The notes under the pieces were generated by a model. That model was not told where the DNA came from and ran no database searches. It worked only from the letters and a program-made list of their open reading frames with translations. This document shows, in pieces, positions 1 to 8,721 of a stretch of 64,000 bases of DNA; position 1 is the stretch's first letter, and every line of letters starts with the position of its first letter. The stretch lies in NCBI RefSeq assembly GCF_900460065.1, contig NZ_UAVD01000006.1, positions 85,026 to 149,025 of the forward strand. The letters are read 5' to 3'. Made by a program: the position numbers and the translations under genes. The DNA is from Streptomyces griseus. GTDB lineage: Bacteria > Actinomycetota > Actinomycetes > Streptomycetales > Streptomycetaceae.

Positions 1-238
1 GGTGGAGCAGGTCGGCGCGGGCGTGGGCGGGAAGCGCGCCCCAGGACGGGGCCAGGAAGGCGGTACGGGCGGCGTCGACGGCGGCGTCCACGGCGTCCGG
101 GTCCTGGTGGGCACGGGCCCAGATCTTCCCGGTCGAGGGGTCGGTCAACGGCACCGCCGTGCCCGCGGGGGCGCGCCGGGCCCCGCCCGTGTGGGAGGTG
201 TAGTCGGGCAGGGCCGGCGGGGTTTCGGGGGTGGTCAT
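1..238 (-). CDS. Aldehyde dehydrogenase, N-terminal part only
   Basis: Only the first 79 codons lie in the window; the gene continues beyond its left edge. The peptide has the look of an aldehyde dehydrogenase N-terminus: a short arm, then PLTDPSTGKIWARAHQ (the usual 'NPATGE' region) and a helix with VDAAVDAARTAF before the first catalytic-domain segment. The start ATG overlaps the stop of the upstream ABC ATPase gene in an ATGA, so it is the last visible gene of the leftward operon and is probably translationally coupled. The family oxidises aldehydes to acids with NAD(P); here it could act on an aldehyde made by the oxidoreductase or dipeptidase encoded upstream. The catalytic Cys and Glu are out of view. 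Confidence 0.75.
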   Translation of the reverse strand, partial: MTTPETPPALPDYTSHTGGARRAPAGTAVPLTDPSTGKIWARAHQDPDAVDAAVDAARTAFLAPSWGALPAHARADLLH

Positions 239-1362
239 GGAGCGGTGGTCCTTTCCGTGGCCGGGCCGTCCGTGCTGTGCGGGGCTACCGGGGTCTTCGG
301 GTCGTCCGTGGAGGGGTGCTTCGGGGAGAGGGCGGCCCGTAGGCCGGGGCTGTCGGCGTGGTGGCACGCCACCGTGTGTCCGTCCGCTCCGGCGGCGACG
401 GCCGGGGGCGGTGCGCCCTCGCGGCACACCTCGGTGGCGAACGCACAGGAGCGCTGGAACCGGCACCCGGGCAGCGGACCGGACGGGTCAGGGGGCTCCG
501 CGCGCGTGTGCGTCCCGCCCCGGAGGCCCGGGGCCCGGGGGTCGGGCACCGGCACGGCCGCGAGGAGCGCGTGGGTGTAGGGGTGGCGGGGCGCGGAGAA
601 CACCTCGTCGCAGGGGCCGCTCTCCATGATCAGGCCGCCGTACATGACGATGACATGGTCCGAGATGTGCCGGACCACGCTCATGTCGTGGGAGATGAAA
701 AGGAAGCTGACGTCCTGTTCGCGGCGGAGGTCCTTGAGGAGATTGACGATCTGGCCCTGGATGCTGACGTCGAGCGCGGAGACGATCTCGTCGCAGACGA
801 TGAAGCGGGGCTCGACCGCCAGGGCGCGGGCGATGGCGGCGCGCTGGCGCTGGCCGCCGGAGAGTTCATGGGGATAGCGGTCGGCGAGCTCCGTGCGCAG
901 GCCGACCTGCGCGAGGAGTTCCTCCACCCGCTCCCCGGTCTTCTCGCGGGGAGTCGTCCGGTGGACGGTGATGACCTCGCGGATCATCGCCCTGATGGTC
1001 ATCCGCGGGTTGAGGCTGGCGTACGGGTCCTGGTAGACGATCTGGGCGAGCCGGGGCAGCGCCCCCGCGCGGCGGATCTCGTCCAGGGGCAGGCCGTGGA
1101 CGCTGACCCAGCCGCCGGTGATCGGCGACAGTCCGACCAGGGCGCGGCCGGTGGTGGTTTTCCCGCTTCCGCTCTCGCCGACGATGGTGACGATGCTGCG
1201 GGCGGGCACGGTGAAGGAGACCCCGTCGACGGCGTGCGCGGTGCCGGTGACCCGGCGCAGCACCCCGGTCCGGATGGGGAAGTGGACCCGCAGACCGGCG
1301 ACGGAGACGGCGGGGACGGCAGGGCCGGTGGGCTCGGGGGGTGAGGTGCCGAGGGTGTTCAT
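235..1362 (-). CDS. Peptide/solute ABC transporter ATPase (DppF/OppF type)
   Basis: 375 residues, cytoplasmic ATP-hydrolysing subunit of an oligopeptide-type importer. Visible motifs are Walker A GESGSGKTT, Q-loop IVYQDPYASLNPR, signature LSGGQRQR, Walker B FIVCDE and H-loop FISHD. The C-terminal extension carries the oligopeptide-transporter motif (HPYTHALLAAVP, then a Cys-rich stretch GCRFQRSCAFATEVC) that is typical of OppF/DppF. ATG at 1362 overlaps the stop of the preceding dppD-like gene (ATGA), and its own stop overlaps the aldehyde dehydrogenase start. Note Walker B ends DEIVSALD rather than the usual DEPVSALD. Confidence 0.92.
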   Translation of the reverse strand: MNTLGTSPPEPTGPAVPAVSVAGLRVHFPIRTGVLRRVTGTAHAVDGVSFTVPARSIVTIVGESGSGKTTTGRALVGLSPITGGWVSVHGLPLDEIRRAGALPRLAQIVYQDPYASLNPRMTIRAMIREVITVHRTTPREKTGERVEELLAQVGLRTELADRYPHELSGGQRQRAAIARALAVEPRFIVCDEIVSALDVSIQGQIVNLLKDLRREQDVSFLFISHDMSVVRHISDHVIVMYGGLIMESGPCDEVFSAPRHPYTHALLAAVPVPDPRAPGLRGGTHTRAEPPDPSGPLPGCRFQRSCAFATEVCREGAPPPAVAAGADGHTVACHHADSPGLRAALSPKHPSTDDPKTPVAPHSTDGPATERTTAP

Positions 1363-2382
1363 GAGGGCTCTCCTCGGTGGTCCGCGCCGACGGGAACCGG
1401 TGCGGGGTAGGGGCAGCGGACAAGGTGCCCGTGGGCGGAGGAGGTGAGGGGGAGCAGAACCGGCACGGCGTCCTCGCAAGCGGCGCGGGCGGCGGAACAG
1501 CGGGGCTGGAAGGCGCAGCCGGGCGGCGGCGCGGCGGGGTCGGGCGGGAACCCGGGGATGGCCGGCAGATGTTCGACCCGTTCGCGGTCCATCCGGGGAA
1601 TGGACTCCATCAGGGCGCGGGTGTAGGGGTGACCGGGGTGGTCGAAGATCGCGGTGGTGGGCGCCGTCTCCACGATCCGGCCCGCGTACATCACCGCGAT
1701 GCGGTCGGTGACTCCGGCGACGACCCCGAGGTCGTGGGTGATGAGGATGAGGGCCATCCGGAGGTCTTTGCGGAGCCGGTCGATGAGCTGGAGCACTTGG
1801 GACTGGATGGTGACGTCGAGGGCGGTGGTGGGCTCGTCGGCGATCAGGACCTGGGGTTCGCGGCTGATGGCCATGGCGATCAGGACGCGTTGGCGCATGC
1901 CGCCGGAGAGCTCGTGGGGGTAGCTGCGGAGCCGTTCGCGTGCGGCGGGCAGGCCCACGAGGTCCAGGAGTTCCGCGCACCGGGAGGCGGCCGCCCGCCG
2001 GCTGAACCCGTCGTAGTGGATGAGGGGTTCGGCCATTCTGCCTGCCGATGGTCATGGCCGGGTTGAGTGCGGAGAGCGCGTCCTGGGAGACGAGCCCGAT
2101 GCCGGAGCCTCGGACGGTACGCATCTGCCGGGGTGTGAGCGTGGTCAGGTCCTTTCCGTCGAAGGTCACCCGGCCGGTGATCTCGACGCCGGTGGGGGCG
2201 AGCATCCGCAGGACCGCCAGCATGGTCTGGCTCTTGCCGCAGCCGGACTCGCCGACGACGCCGAGTGATTCACCGGCGGCTACGGCGAACGAGACGTCTC
2301 GTACGGTCTCCAGGGGGGTGTCGTCGCCCTGGTTCTGCCCGCAGTGGGCGACTTTGAGGTGTTCGACTTCCAGTACGGTCAT
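1359..2382 (-). pseudogene. Peptide ABC transporter ATPase (DppD/OppD type) with one-base frameshift
   Basis: The first ~115 residues (from ATG 2382) hold Walker A GESGCGKSQ and the Q-loop GLVSQDALSALNPAMTIG. The reading frame then changes, and the rest (LSGGMRQRV signature, LIADEPTTALD Walker B, ITHDLG H-loop, the Cys-rich GCAFQPRCSAARAAC tail) continues in another frame to the stop at 1359. At 2036-2037 the minus strand reads CAGAATGGCC. Removing one A gives GRQMAEPL, the normal family reading, and makes the span exactly 341 codons. So one inserted base, real or a sequencing error, splits the gene. The shifted frame happens to open with an ATG at 2036, but no internal Shine-Dalgarno is obvious. 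If real, the importer would have to rely on DppF alone or another ATPase. Confidence 0.85.
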
Positions 2383-2396
2383 GGTGACGTCTTCCT

Positions 2397-3344
2397 CTAA
2401 GCCAGCTTGATCTTCGGGTTGAAGTACGCCTGGAGCACGTCGACCAGGAAGTTGATCAGTACGAACGCGATGGCGATCACGAGGATCCCGCCCTGGACGA
2501 GGGGGATGTCCCGGGCGGAGATCGCCTGGTGGAGGGCGAGGCCGATGCCCGGCCAGGAGAACACCGTCTCGGTGAGCACCGCGCCGCTGAGCAGGAAGCC
2601 CGCCTGCAGGCCGATCACCGTGATCACGGACGGCATGGCGTTGGGGAGCACATGGCGCACGATCACCCGGAACTCGCCGACACCGCGTGAGCGGGCGGTG
2701 CGGACGTAGTCGTTGCCGATGACCTCGAGCACCGAGGAGCGAGTCATCCGGGCGATGACCGCCAGCGACCACGCGGCGAGGGTGATCACCGGCAGCACCA
2801 TGTGGGCCGCCACGTCGAGGGCTCCGCCGCCGCCGATGGAGGTCATCCCGGTGGCGGGAAGCATCCTCAGCTGCAGCGAGAAGACGATGATGAGCACCAG
2901 CCCGAACCAGAACGACGGTACGGAGTTGAAGAACAGCACGCCGACGGTGAGGCTCCGGTCCCGGTGCGAACCGGGCTTCTGGGCGGCCCAGGTGCCGATG
3001 GCGACGCCCACGACCGCCGCGAGCACGATCGCGGTGCCCGACAGCAGCAGGGTGTTGAGCAGCCGGTCGGAGAGGACTTCGGAGACCGGCCGGCCGAAGG
3101 AGAGCGAACGGCCCAGGTCGCCGTCGAAGAGGCTGCCGAGGTAGGTGAAGTAGCGGGAGACGGCCGGTTCGTCCAGGCCGAGATCCTCGCGGAGCGCCTG
3201 GCGGTCGGCCTCGGACGCGGTGGGGCCGAGCAGGGCGCTCGCCTGGTCGCCGGGGATGATCTGGCCGAGGCCGAAGGTGGCGATGGTCACCCCGAGGATG
3301 ACCGGGAGCATGTGCAGCGCGCGGCGCAGCGTGAAGGTCAGCAT
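2397..3344 (-). CDS. Peptide ABC transporter permease (DppB/OppB type)
   Basis: 315 residues with six predicted membrane helices, starting MLTFTLRRALHMLPVILGVT as DppB proteins do. It has the periplasmic-side segment GDLGRSLSFGRPV and the cytoplasmic EAA loop around RTARSRGVGEFRVIVRHVLPNA that docks the ATPases. The end IDVLQAYFNPKIK-like (here VDVLQAYFNPKIKLA) is also typical of the family. It forms the membrane channel with the next permease. The stop TAG lies 14 bases before the start of the dppD-like gene; both belong to the same leftward operon. Confidence 0.93.
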   Translation of the reverse strand: MLTFTLRRALHMLPVILGVTIATFGLGQIIPGDQASALLGPTASEADRQALREDLGLDEPAVSRYFTYLGSLFDGDLGRSLSFGRPVSEVLSDRLLNTLLLSGTAIVLAAVVGVAIGTWAAQKPGSHRDRSLTVGVLFFNSVPSFWFGLVLIIVFSLQLRMLPATGMTSIGGGGALDVAAHMVLPVITLAAWSLAVIARMTRSSVLEVIGNDYVRTARSRGVGEFRVIVRHVLPNAMPSVITVIGLQAGFLLSGAVLTETVFSWPGIGLALHQAISARDIPLVQGGILVIAIAFVLINFLVDVLQAYFNPKIKLA

Positions 3345-3363
3345 GGTGCGTCTCCAGGGCTGT

Positions 3364-4314
3364 TCATGACCGGCTCCGCCGGGTCCGCAGGGTGCGCCCG
3401 CCGCCGCGCACCGCCCGGGACCTGCGGCTGCGCGGGTCGAGACGGTCGCGGATGCCGTCCCCGAGCAGGTTGAACCCGACGGCGAGTACGACGATCGCGA
3501 GGCCGGGGATGGTGGCGACGTGCGGTGCGGTCACCAGCAGGGCGCGTCCACCGCTGAGCATCTGGCCCCAGTCGGGGGTGGGCGGCTGTGCGCCCAGTCC
3601 GAGGAAGGCGAGGCTGGAGCTGAGGATGACGTTGCGGCCGGTCTGGAGGGTGGCGAAGACGACCACGCCGCCGAGCAGGTTCGGGGTGATGTGGCGGAGG
3701 GCGATGCGCAGATGGCTGTAGCCGAGGGCGCCGGCGGCCTCCACGTACTGCTCCTGGCGCAGGGCGATGACGTTGCCGCGGACGATCCGGCCGAACTCGG
3801 GGACCGTGACCACCACCATGGCGATCACCATCGAGGTGATGCCGGGGCCGAGGGCGACCCCGATGCCGAGGGCGAGCAGGATCCCGGGAAAGGAGAACAT
3901 CACGTCGAAGACGCGCATCAGGGTGCTGTCGAGCCAGCCGCCGACATAGCCGGAGAGCAGTCCGAGGCAGCCGCCGATGACGAGTGCCACCAGGGTCGGC
4001 ACCACGGCGACCAGCAGGGCGAGCCGGGTGCCGTACATCAGCCGGCTGAGGATGTCGCGGCCGACCTCGTCCGTGCCGAGGAGGTGGCCGCCGCTGAAGG
4101 GGCCGAGCCCGATGGACGAGGGGTTGGTGGCGAGCGGATCGTCCGGGGCGATCAGGGGTGCGAGGACCGCGACGATGATGGTGACGGCGACGATGGAGCC
4201 GCCGATGAGGGCGGTCGCGTTCCCGGAACCCAACAGGGCGCGGAGGCGGGTGCGCCGCCGAGGGGGCGTGGCCCGCACGCCGGCGGGGCGGGGTGGTGCC
4301 GCAGTGGCCTTCAT
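3364..4314 (-). CDS. Peptide ABC transporter permease (DppC/OppC type)
   Basis: 316 residues with the start placed at ATG 4314, because GAGGAG lies just upstream and the longer frame (to 4383) would run into the binding-protein gene. A cytoplasmic N-terminus of ~40 residues precedes the first helix (ALIGGSIVAVTIIVAVLAPLI). HLLGTDEVGRDILSRLMYGTR is the DppC hallmark, and the EAA loop is EAAGALGYSHLRIALRHITPN. It pairs with the DppB-type protein to form the translocation path. The C-terminal end DGIRDRLDPRSRR is the conserved family tail. Confidence 0.93.
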   Translation of the reverse strand: MKATAAPPRPAGVRATPPRRRTRLRALLGSGNATALIGGSIVAVTIIVAVLAPLIAPDDPLATNPSSIGLGPFSGGHLLGTDEVGRDILSRLMYGTRLALLVAVVPTLVALVIGGCLGLLSGYVGGWLDSTLMRVFDVMFSFPGILLALGIGVALGPGITSMVIAMVVVTVPEFGRIVRGNVIALRQEQYVEAAGALGYSHLRIALRHITPNLLGGVVVFATLQTGRNVILSSSLAFLGLGAQPPTPDWGQMLSGGRALLVTAPHVATIPGLAIVVLAVGFNLLGDGIRDRLDPRSRRSRAVRGGGRTLRTRRSRS

Positions 4315-4327
4315 GGCTGTGCTCTCC

Positions 4328-5962
4328 TCACCGGCGGCGGATGGTGGTGTAGTCGATGTAGACGGAGGCTGCGGGCACGACACCCTCGACCTTCCGGCTC
4401 AGCAGGCGGGGGAGCCGGTCCTGGTAGAGGAAGACCCAGGGCGCGTCGGCCGCGATGCTCTCGGCGGCTTCCCGGTAGAGCGCCGTGCGGCGGTCCGGGT
4501 CGGGTTCGCCCCTGGCACGGTCGAAGAGGCCGTCCACGTCCCGGTTGCGGTACCAGCCCCGGTTGACGCCGTCGGGGGGATGCAGCTCCCCGCTGAACAT
4601 CCGCTCCAGGAAGTCGGCGGCGTCGGCTCCGGTGGTCCATCCGTTGAACGAGCCGTGCGTCGTGTCGTTGTAGCCGTTGCCCTCCTCGGCGACGAGCGAG
4701 GCGAACTCCATGTACTGGGTGTCCAGGCGGACGCCGACCGCTTTGAGGTCCTGTTGGATGAGCGACATGATCTCGGTGGCCTGGGAGAAGCCGGGGCCAC
4801 TGTCGGGTGCGAGCATCCGCAGCGTTACGGGGGTGGACACACCGCTCTCCCGGATGAGCCGGCGGGCCTCCTCGGGGTCGTAGGAGTATGCGGCGGCCTC
4901 GGAACCCTCCCGGTAGGCCTCGTTGCCCCGGGGCAACGGCCCGGTGGACGGGGCGACCTGCCGGCCGGTGAGGGTGGCGATCGCCCGGCGGTCGACGGCG
5001 TGGTTGAGCGCCCTCCGGAAGACGGCGTCGTCGGTGGGGGCGATCTTGGTGTTGAGGCGGATGAAGTACTGGTTGGCGGGCTCGGGGTACTGCGCGGTCA
5101 TGGTGCCGCCGTCGGCGAGCTGCTGGACCTGCTGGGCCCCGGCGCTGAGGATGGCGTCCACCTCGCCGGTCTGCGCGGCGATGGCGAGTGTGGTGGGGTC
5201 GGTGACGGACTCCACGATGATGGACGGGGTCTTGGGGGACCCGCCCCAGTAGGCCGTGTTCCGCTTCAGCGTGATGCGCTTTCCGCGGTCGGCGGACTGC
5301 TGGGTGAAGGGGCCGGTGCCGACGGGGTGCAGGCCGATGTCGTCGGGCCGGTGGGTGCGGAGCGCCGCGGGGCTGATGATCGACATCCGCCGGTCGGTGA
5401 GTACCCGGGGGAGCCCGGCGTACGGCTCGGTGAGTCCGAGGACGACCGTGCGGGGGTCGCGCACGTCGACCTCCTTGATCCAGCGGGTCAGGAACTTCAT
5501 GTTCCCGGCGGCCGTCGGGTCGTGGAAGGCAGAGCTCTCGTCCATGATCCGGTCGAAGTTGGCTTTCACGGCTGCGGCGTCGAAGGGCGAGCCGTCGGCG
5601 AATTCGACCCCCTCACGGAGCTTGAGCGTGTAGGTCCGCGCGTCCGGTGACGCCTGCCAGGATTCGGCGAGCGCGGGCCGGAGTTCGGGAGCCTGGGCCG
5701 TCTCGGTGCCCAGGTCCTCGCGGATCAGCGGATCGAAGAGGGCGTCGATGACCCGGAGCACCGGGGTGCCGGAGGCGCGGTGCGGATCCAGGGTGGGGAT
5801 CTCTCCCTCGGCGCCGATGATCAGGGTCCGTTCGTCGCGGCCGAAGGACGGGTTGGCGCTGCAGCCGGTGATCAGGAGACCCGCGACGGTCACACAGCCC
5901 AGCGTCCGGCGAAGTATTCCTGTGCGTGGGCCCTGTGGCCCAGCGCGGCGCGAAAGCCTCAT
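4328..5962 (-). CDS. Extracellular solute-binding lipoprotein, family 5 (peptide type)
   Basis: 544 residues. A signal peptide with arginines, a hydrophobic stretch and lipobox LITGC (lipidated Cys34) places it on the outer face of the membrane. The mature part follows the family 5 pattern: LIIGAEGEIPTLDPHRASG, the segment beginning YTLKLREGVEFADGSPF, and VGTGPFTQQ in the substrate-binding core. These proteins deliver peptides or peptide-like compounds to DppBC permeases. The start ATG overlaps the stop of the FAD oxidoreductase gene (ATGA), and the permease gene follows 13 bases downstream. The substrate cannot be told from the sequence; enzyme neighbours suggest an amino-acid-derived compound that is also degraded by this cluster. 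Confidence 0.93.
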   Translation of the reverse strand: MRLSRRAGPQGPRTGILRRTLGCVTVAGLLITGCSANPSFGRDERTLIIGAEGEIPTLDPHRASGTPVLRVIDALFDPLIREDLGTETAQAPELRPALAESWQASPDARTYTLKLREGVEFADGSPFDAAAVKANFDRIMDESSAFHDPTAAGNMKFLTRWIKEVDVRDPRTVVLGLTEPYAGLPRVLTDRRMSIISPAALRTHRPDDIGLHPVGTGPFTQQSADRGKRITLKRNTAYWGGSPKTPSIIVESVTDPTTLAIAAQTGEVDAILSAGAQQVQQLADGGTMTAQYPEPANQYFIRLNTKIAPTDDAVFRRALNHAVDRRAIATLTGRQVAPSTGPLPRGNEAYREGSEAAAYSYDPEEARRLIRESGVSTPVTLRMLAPDSGPGFSQATEIMSLIQQDLKAVGVRLDTQYMEFASLVAEEGNGYNDTTHGSFNGWTTGADAADFLERMFSGELHPPDGVNRGWYRNRDVDGLFDRARGEPDPDRRTALYREAAESIAADAPWVFLYQDRLPRLLSRKVEGVVPAASVYIDYTTIRRR

Positions 5963-7566
5963 GCTTGTCGCCTCTGCTCGTGGTGAAGGTCCTGGAGCAC
6001 CGCTTTGGCCGTGTTCCTGCCGGGTGTTCCGGTGACGTAGCCGCCGGGCCAGGTCCCCGCGCCACTGACGTAGAAGCCCGGGAGCGGGGTGCGGTAGCCG
6101 GCGACCTCGGGGTGCGGGCGGGCTCCGAAGAGATTCCCGGGCAGCATGTCCCCGTGGGTGATGTTGCTTTCCATCAGGCCCAGCTCGCTCTCGATCTCCA
6201 CCGGGTTCATGAACCGGTGGTCGACGACGCGGTCGGCGAGTCCCGGCATCAGTCGGGAGAGTTCCTCGACGCAGCGGCGGCCGAAGCGGTCCGTGCGCTC
6301 GGCGTCCCAGGGGCCGTCGTGCGGGCGGTAGGGGGCGTGCCAGGCGTTGACACTGATGAGATGAGTCTTCCCCGGGGTGAGGCCCGGTGAGGTGAGGGTC
6401 GGTATCAACCCCCACATCAGGGGCTGATCGCTGGCGTGGCCCAGCAGGGCCCGGGAGATCGACTCCTCGATCCCGCCGAGCGAGGAGCCGACCCGGAACT
6501 GGCAGGCCCGGACCCGCTCGGGATCCGCGTCCGCGGGGAGCCCCGCGTAGGCGGGCAGCGAGTCCACCTCCAGGACGACCTTGAAAGCCGATCCGCGCAT
6601 CGCCGTGCCGGCGACCTCGGCCCGGATCCCGGGACCCATCGCCGCGTCGTCCAGCAGATCGCGGAAGAGGTGGACGGGGTTGACCGCCGACACCACCCGG
6701 TCGGCGGTGAACTCCTCGCCGGTCGCGGTGACCACGCCCCGGACCCCGGCGGGACCGTGCAGGATACGTACCACCGGGGACCCGGTGCGCAGGGTGACGT
6801 CGTGGGTGCGGCAGCAGTCCTCCAGCGCGTCCACGATCGCGCTCATCGACCCGACCGGGAGGCCGGTGGAACCGCGGAGCGCGACCCGCTCGGCCGCGTC
6901 GCCCGAGCGGGGTGCGCCCGCCGCGGCCAGGGCGAACGGGCGCATCATCAGTCCGACGGCGCTGCCGGGCGTCGACGGCGGTACGAGTTGGGCGTTCAGC
7001 GCCAGCAGTGCGAGCAGCGCCTTGGCCTGGTCCGACACGAGACGCGTCTCGAGCAGCCCGGTGAGGCTGCCCTCGAAGACGGCGGAAAAGAGCTTGTGCT
7101 CCTCCGGGTCGGTCAGCCGCTCCCGCAGTTCGGCGAGGCCGGGCGGGGGCTCGTCCAGGGAGACCCGCAGGCTCGCGCCGAGCCGTTCGAGGGCGCTGAT
7201 CAGCTCTCGGTAGCGGTCGGCCTCGCCGGGTGCGAAGGCGTCGAGCTGCCGGTCGACGCGGGCGGGGTCGCGCCAGCCGAGGAAGCACCGGCCGTCGAAC
7301 TGCTGGACCACGGTCGGGTCGGCCCGTACGAACCGGAGGCCGTGGTCGGCGAGCCGGAGTTCGTGGACGACCGCCGGGTTCAGTGACCCGGGCGAGTTGG
7401 TGAAGGCCAGACTGCGGCCGGGCAGGAATGCGTATCCTCCGCAGGGCCCGCCGAGGCGCTGCCGGGATTCGATCACGGCGACGCGCAGTCCCGCCCGGCC
7501 CAGATAGGCCGCGGTGACCAGCCCGTTGTGACCGCCCCCGACAACCACCACGTCAAACCGGTTCAT
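5959..7566 (-). CDS. FAD/NAD(P)-dependent oxidoreductase (phytoene desaturase/PYROXD2-like)
   Basis: 535 residues. The dinucleotide-binding motif VVVGGGHNGLVTAAYLGRAG is at residues 7-26 and the FAD ribose Glu lies in VAVIESRQRLGG. The C-terminal FAD signature (PGFYVSGAGTWPGGYVTGTPGRN) matches the COG1233 group, which includes carotenoid desaturases and the eukaryotic PYROXD2 proteins. There are no carotenoid genes nearby, so the PYROXD2-like, non-carotenoid branch is more likely. It sits between the dipeptidase-like and binding-protein genes and is translationally coupled to the latter, so it probably oxidises the imported compound or its breakdown product. Upstream Shine-Dalgarno GGAGAGGAAGG supports the start. 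Confidence 0.85.
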   Translation of the reverse strand: MNRFDVVVVGGGHNGLVTAAYLGRAGLRVAVIESRQRLGGPCGGYAFLPGRSLAFTNSPGSLNPAVVHELRLADHGLRFVRADPTVVQQFDGRCFLGWRDPARVDRQLDAFAPGEADRYRELISALERLGASLRVSLDEPPPGLAELRERLTDPEEHKLFSAVFEGSLTGLLETRLVSDQAKALLALLALNAQLVPPSTPGSAVGLMMRPFALAAAGAPRSGDAAERVALRGSTGLPVGSMSAIVDALEDCCRTHDVTLRTGSPVVRILHGPAGVRGVVTATGEEFTADRVVSAVNPVHLFRDLLDDAAMGPGIRAEVAGTAMRGSAFKVVLEVDSLPAYAGLPADADPERVRACQFRVGSSLGGIEESISRALLGHASDQPLMWGLIPTLTSPGLTPGKTHLISVNAWHAPYRPHDGPWDAERTDRFGRRCVEELSRLMPGLADRVVDHRFMNPVEIESELGLMESNITHGDMLPGNLFGARPHPEVAGYRTPLPGFYVSGAGTWPGGYVTGTPGRNTAKAVLQDLHHEQRRQA

Positions 7567-7610
7567 GCCTGCCCTTCCTCTCCGCTCTCACAGCGTCGTC
7601 TCCGCCGCCG

Positions 7611-8594
7611 TCAGTTCCGGGGATCGGCCACGAAGCCGGCGTCGAACATGCGCAGCCAGTTGCCGCCGGCGATCCGCTCGATCTCGCTCTCGCTGAACCC
7701 GCGCTTGCGCAGGTGCTCCAGGACGGTGGCGTAACCGCTGCCCGCGGCGAACCATGCGGGGAACTCGACCGGTCCGGAGATGGGGACCATGGGCTTACGG
7801 CTCCAACGTCCCTGCCGCCACCAGTGGAGTTCCTCGTCGCCCTGGCCGGCGTAGTAGTCGGAGCCGAGCCCGACGTGGTCGACGCCGATCAGGTCGACGG
7901 TGTAGGTGACCATGTCGCAGAACTGGTCGATGGTGCAGTCGACGCCGCTGGGAGCGATCCGCGGGTACATGCTCAGGCCCACGACGCCGCCGGACTCGGC
8001 CGCCTTCTTGAGGACCGTGTCGGACTTGTTGCGGAAGGCGAGTTCGACGTTCTCGCCCACGAATCCCCGCGGGTTGGCGTGGGTGATCGCCACCGGCCGC
8101 TCGGACGCCTCCAGCGCTTCCAGCGAGGTGCGCTCATTGCAGTGGGAGACGTCGATGAGCATGCCCACCCGGTTCATCTCCCGGATCAGGTTGATCCCGT
8201 AGGTGCGGGAGAGGCCGGCGTCGTCGCCCTCCCAGCAGCCGGCTCCAGCGGAGTTCTGGGTGTTGTAGGTGAGCTGGGCGATACGCACCCCGGCCTGGTG
8301 GAAGGCTCCGACGAGGTCGAGGTCGTCCTCGAAGGGGCTGCTGTTCTGGAAGCCGAGGATGACGGCGGTGCGGCCGTCGTCCCCGGCCGCGCGGACGTCG
8401 TCGGCGGAGCGGCCCTCGGCGAGCAGGTCGGAGTTCTCCGCGAGCAGCCGCTGCCAGCGGCCGACCTCGCGCAGGGTCTCGGTGGAGTCCTCCCAGATGG
8501 CGACGGTGGCGTGGACGCCGGATATGCCGGCGGCGTGCCACTCCTCGAACCGCTCGCGGGCGGGCTTGACGAACTGCAATGCGTCTACCAGCAC
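7611..8594 (-). CDS. Membrane dipeptidase-like hydrolase (peptidase M19 family)
   Basis: 327 residues when started at GTG 8594, which has GAAGAGGAAA upstream; a longer frame to 8798 has no ribosome site and is not conserved-looking. M19 features are VGLGSDYYAG near residue 242-250 (metal or substrate Asp), the metal-binding His pair in DVSHCNE (H151) and ITHANPRG (H172), and the end RIAGGNWLRMF. The N-terminal HxD metal motif of classical renal-dipeptidase-type enzymes is replaced by VDALQF, as in a divergent branch of the family, so cleavage of ordinary dipeptides should not be assumed. It lies in the leftward cluster after the racemase-like gene. Confidence 0.82.
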   Translation of the reverse strand: MLVDALQFVKPARERFEEWHAAGISGVHATVAIWEDSTETLREVGRWQRLLAENSDLLAEGRSADDVRAAGDDGRTAVILGFQNSSPFEDDLDLVGAFHQAGVRIAQLTYNTQNSAGAGCWEGDDAGLSRTYGINLIREMNRVGMLIDVSHCNERTSLEALEASERPVAITHANPRGFVGENVELAFRNKSDTVLKKAAESGGVVGLSMYPRIAPSGVDCTIDQFCDMVTYTVDLIGVDHVGLGSDYYAGQGDEELHWWRQGRWSRKPMVPISGPVEFPAWFAAGSGYATVLEHLRKRGFSESEIERIAGGNWLRMFDAGFVADPRN

Positions 8595-8721
8595 GTGCTT
8601 TCCTCTTCGCAGGTGAGCCGCGTGGTCCGGGCGGGTTGACGGCCCGGCCGTGCGACTCGGTGTGGACGATGGGGTGCGGTGGGTTGTGCCACCGCCGTGC
8701 GGTGGTGCGTCCGGTCCGGTG

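Noticed and set aside
2030..2042. Programmed ribosomal frameshift in dppD
   Set aside because: No slippery heptamer or downstream structure seen, and the family does not use frameshifting; a simple insertion explains the data.
235..2772. An apparent 845-residue open frame joining two ABC ATPases and an antisense of a permease
   Set aside because: It arises because the frameshifted dppD part and dppF happen to lie in the same open frame; the middle is out-of-frame reading of dppD and the start lies in the permease gene.
5959..7566. Carotenoid pathway phytoene desaturase
   Set aside because: No phytoene synthase or other carotenoid genes nearby; context and sequence fit the PYROXD2-like branch better.
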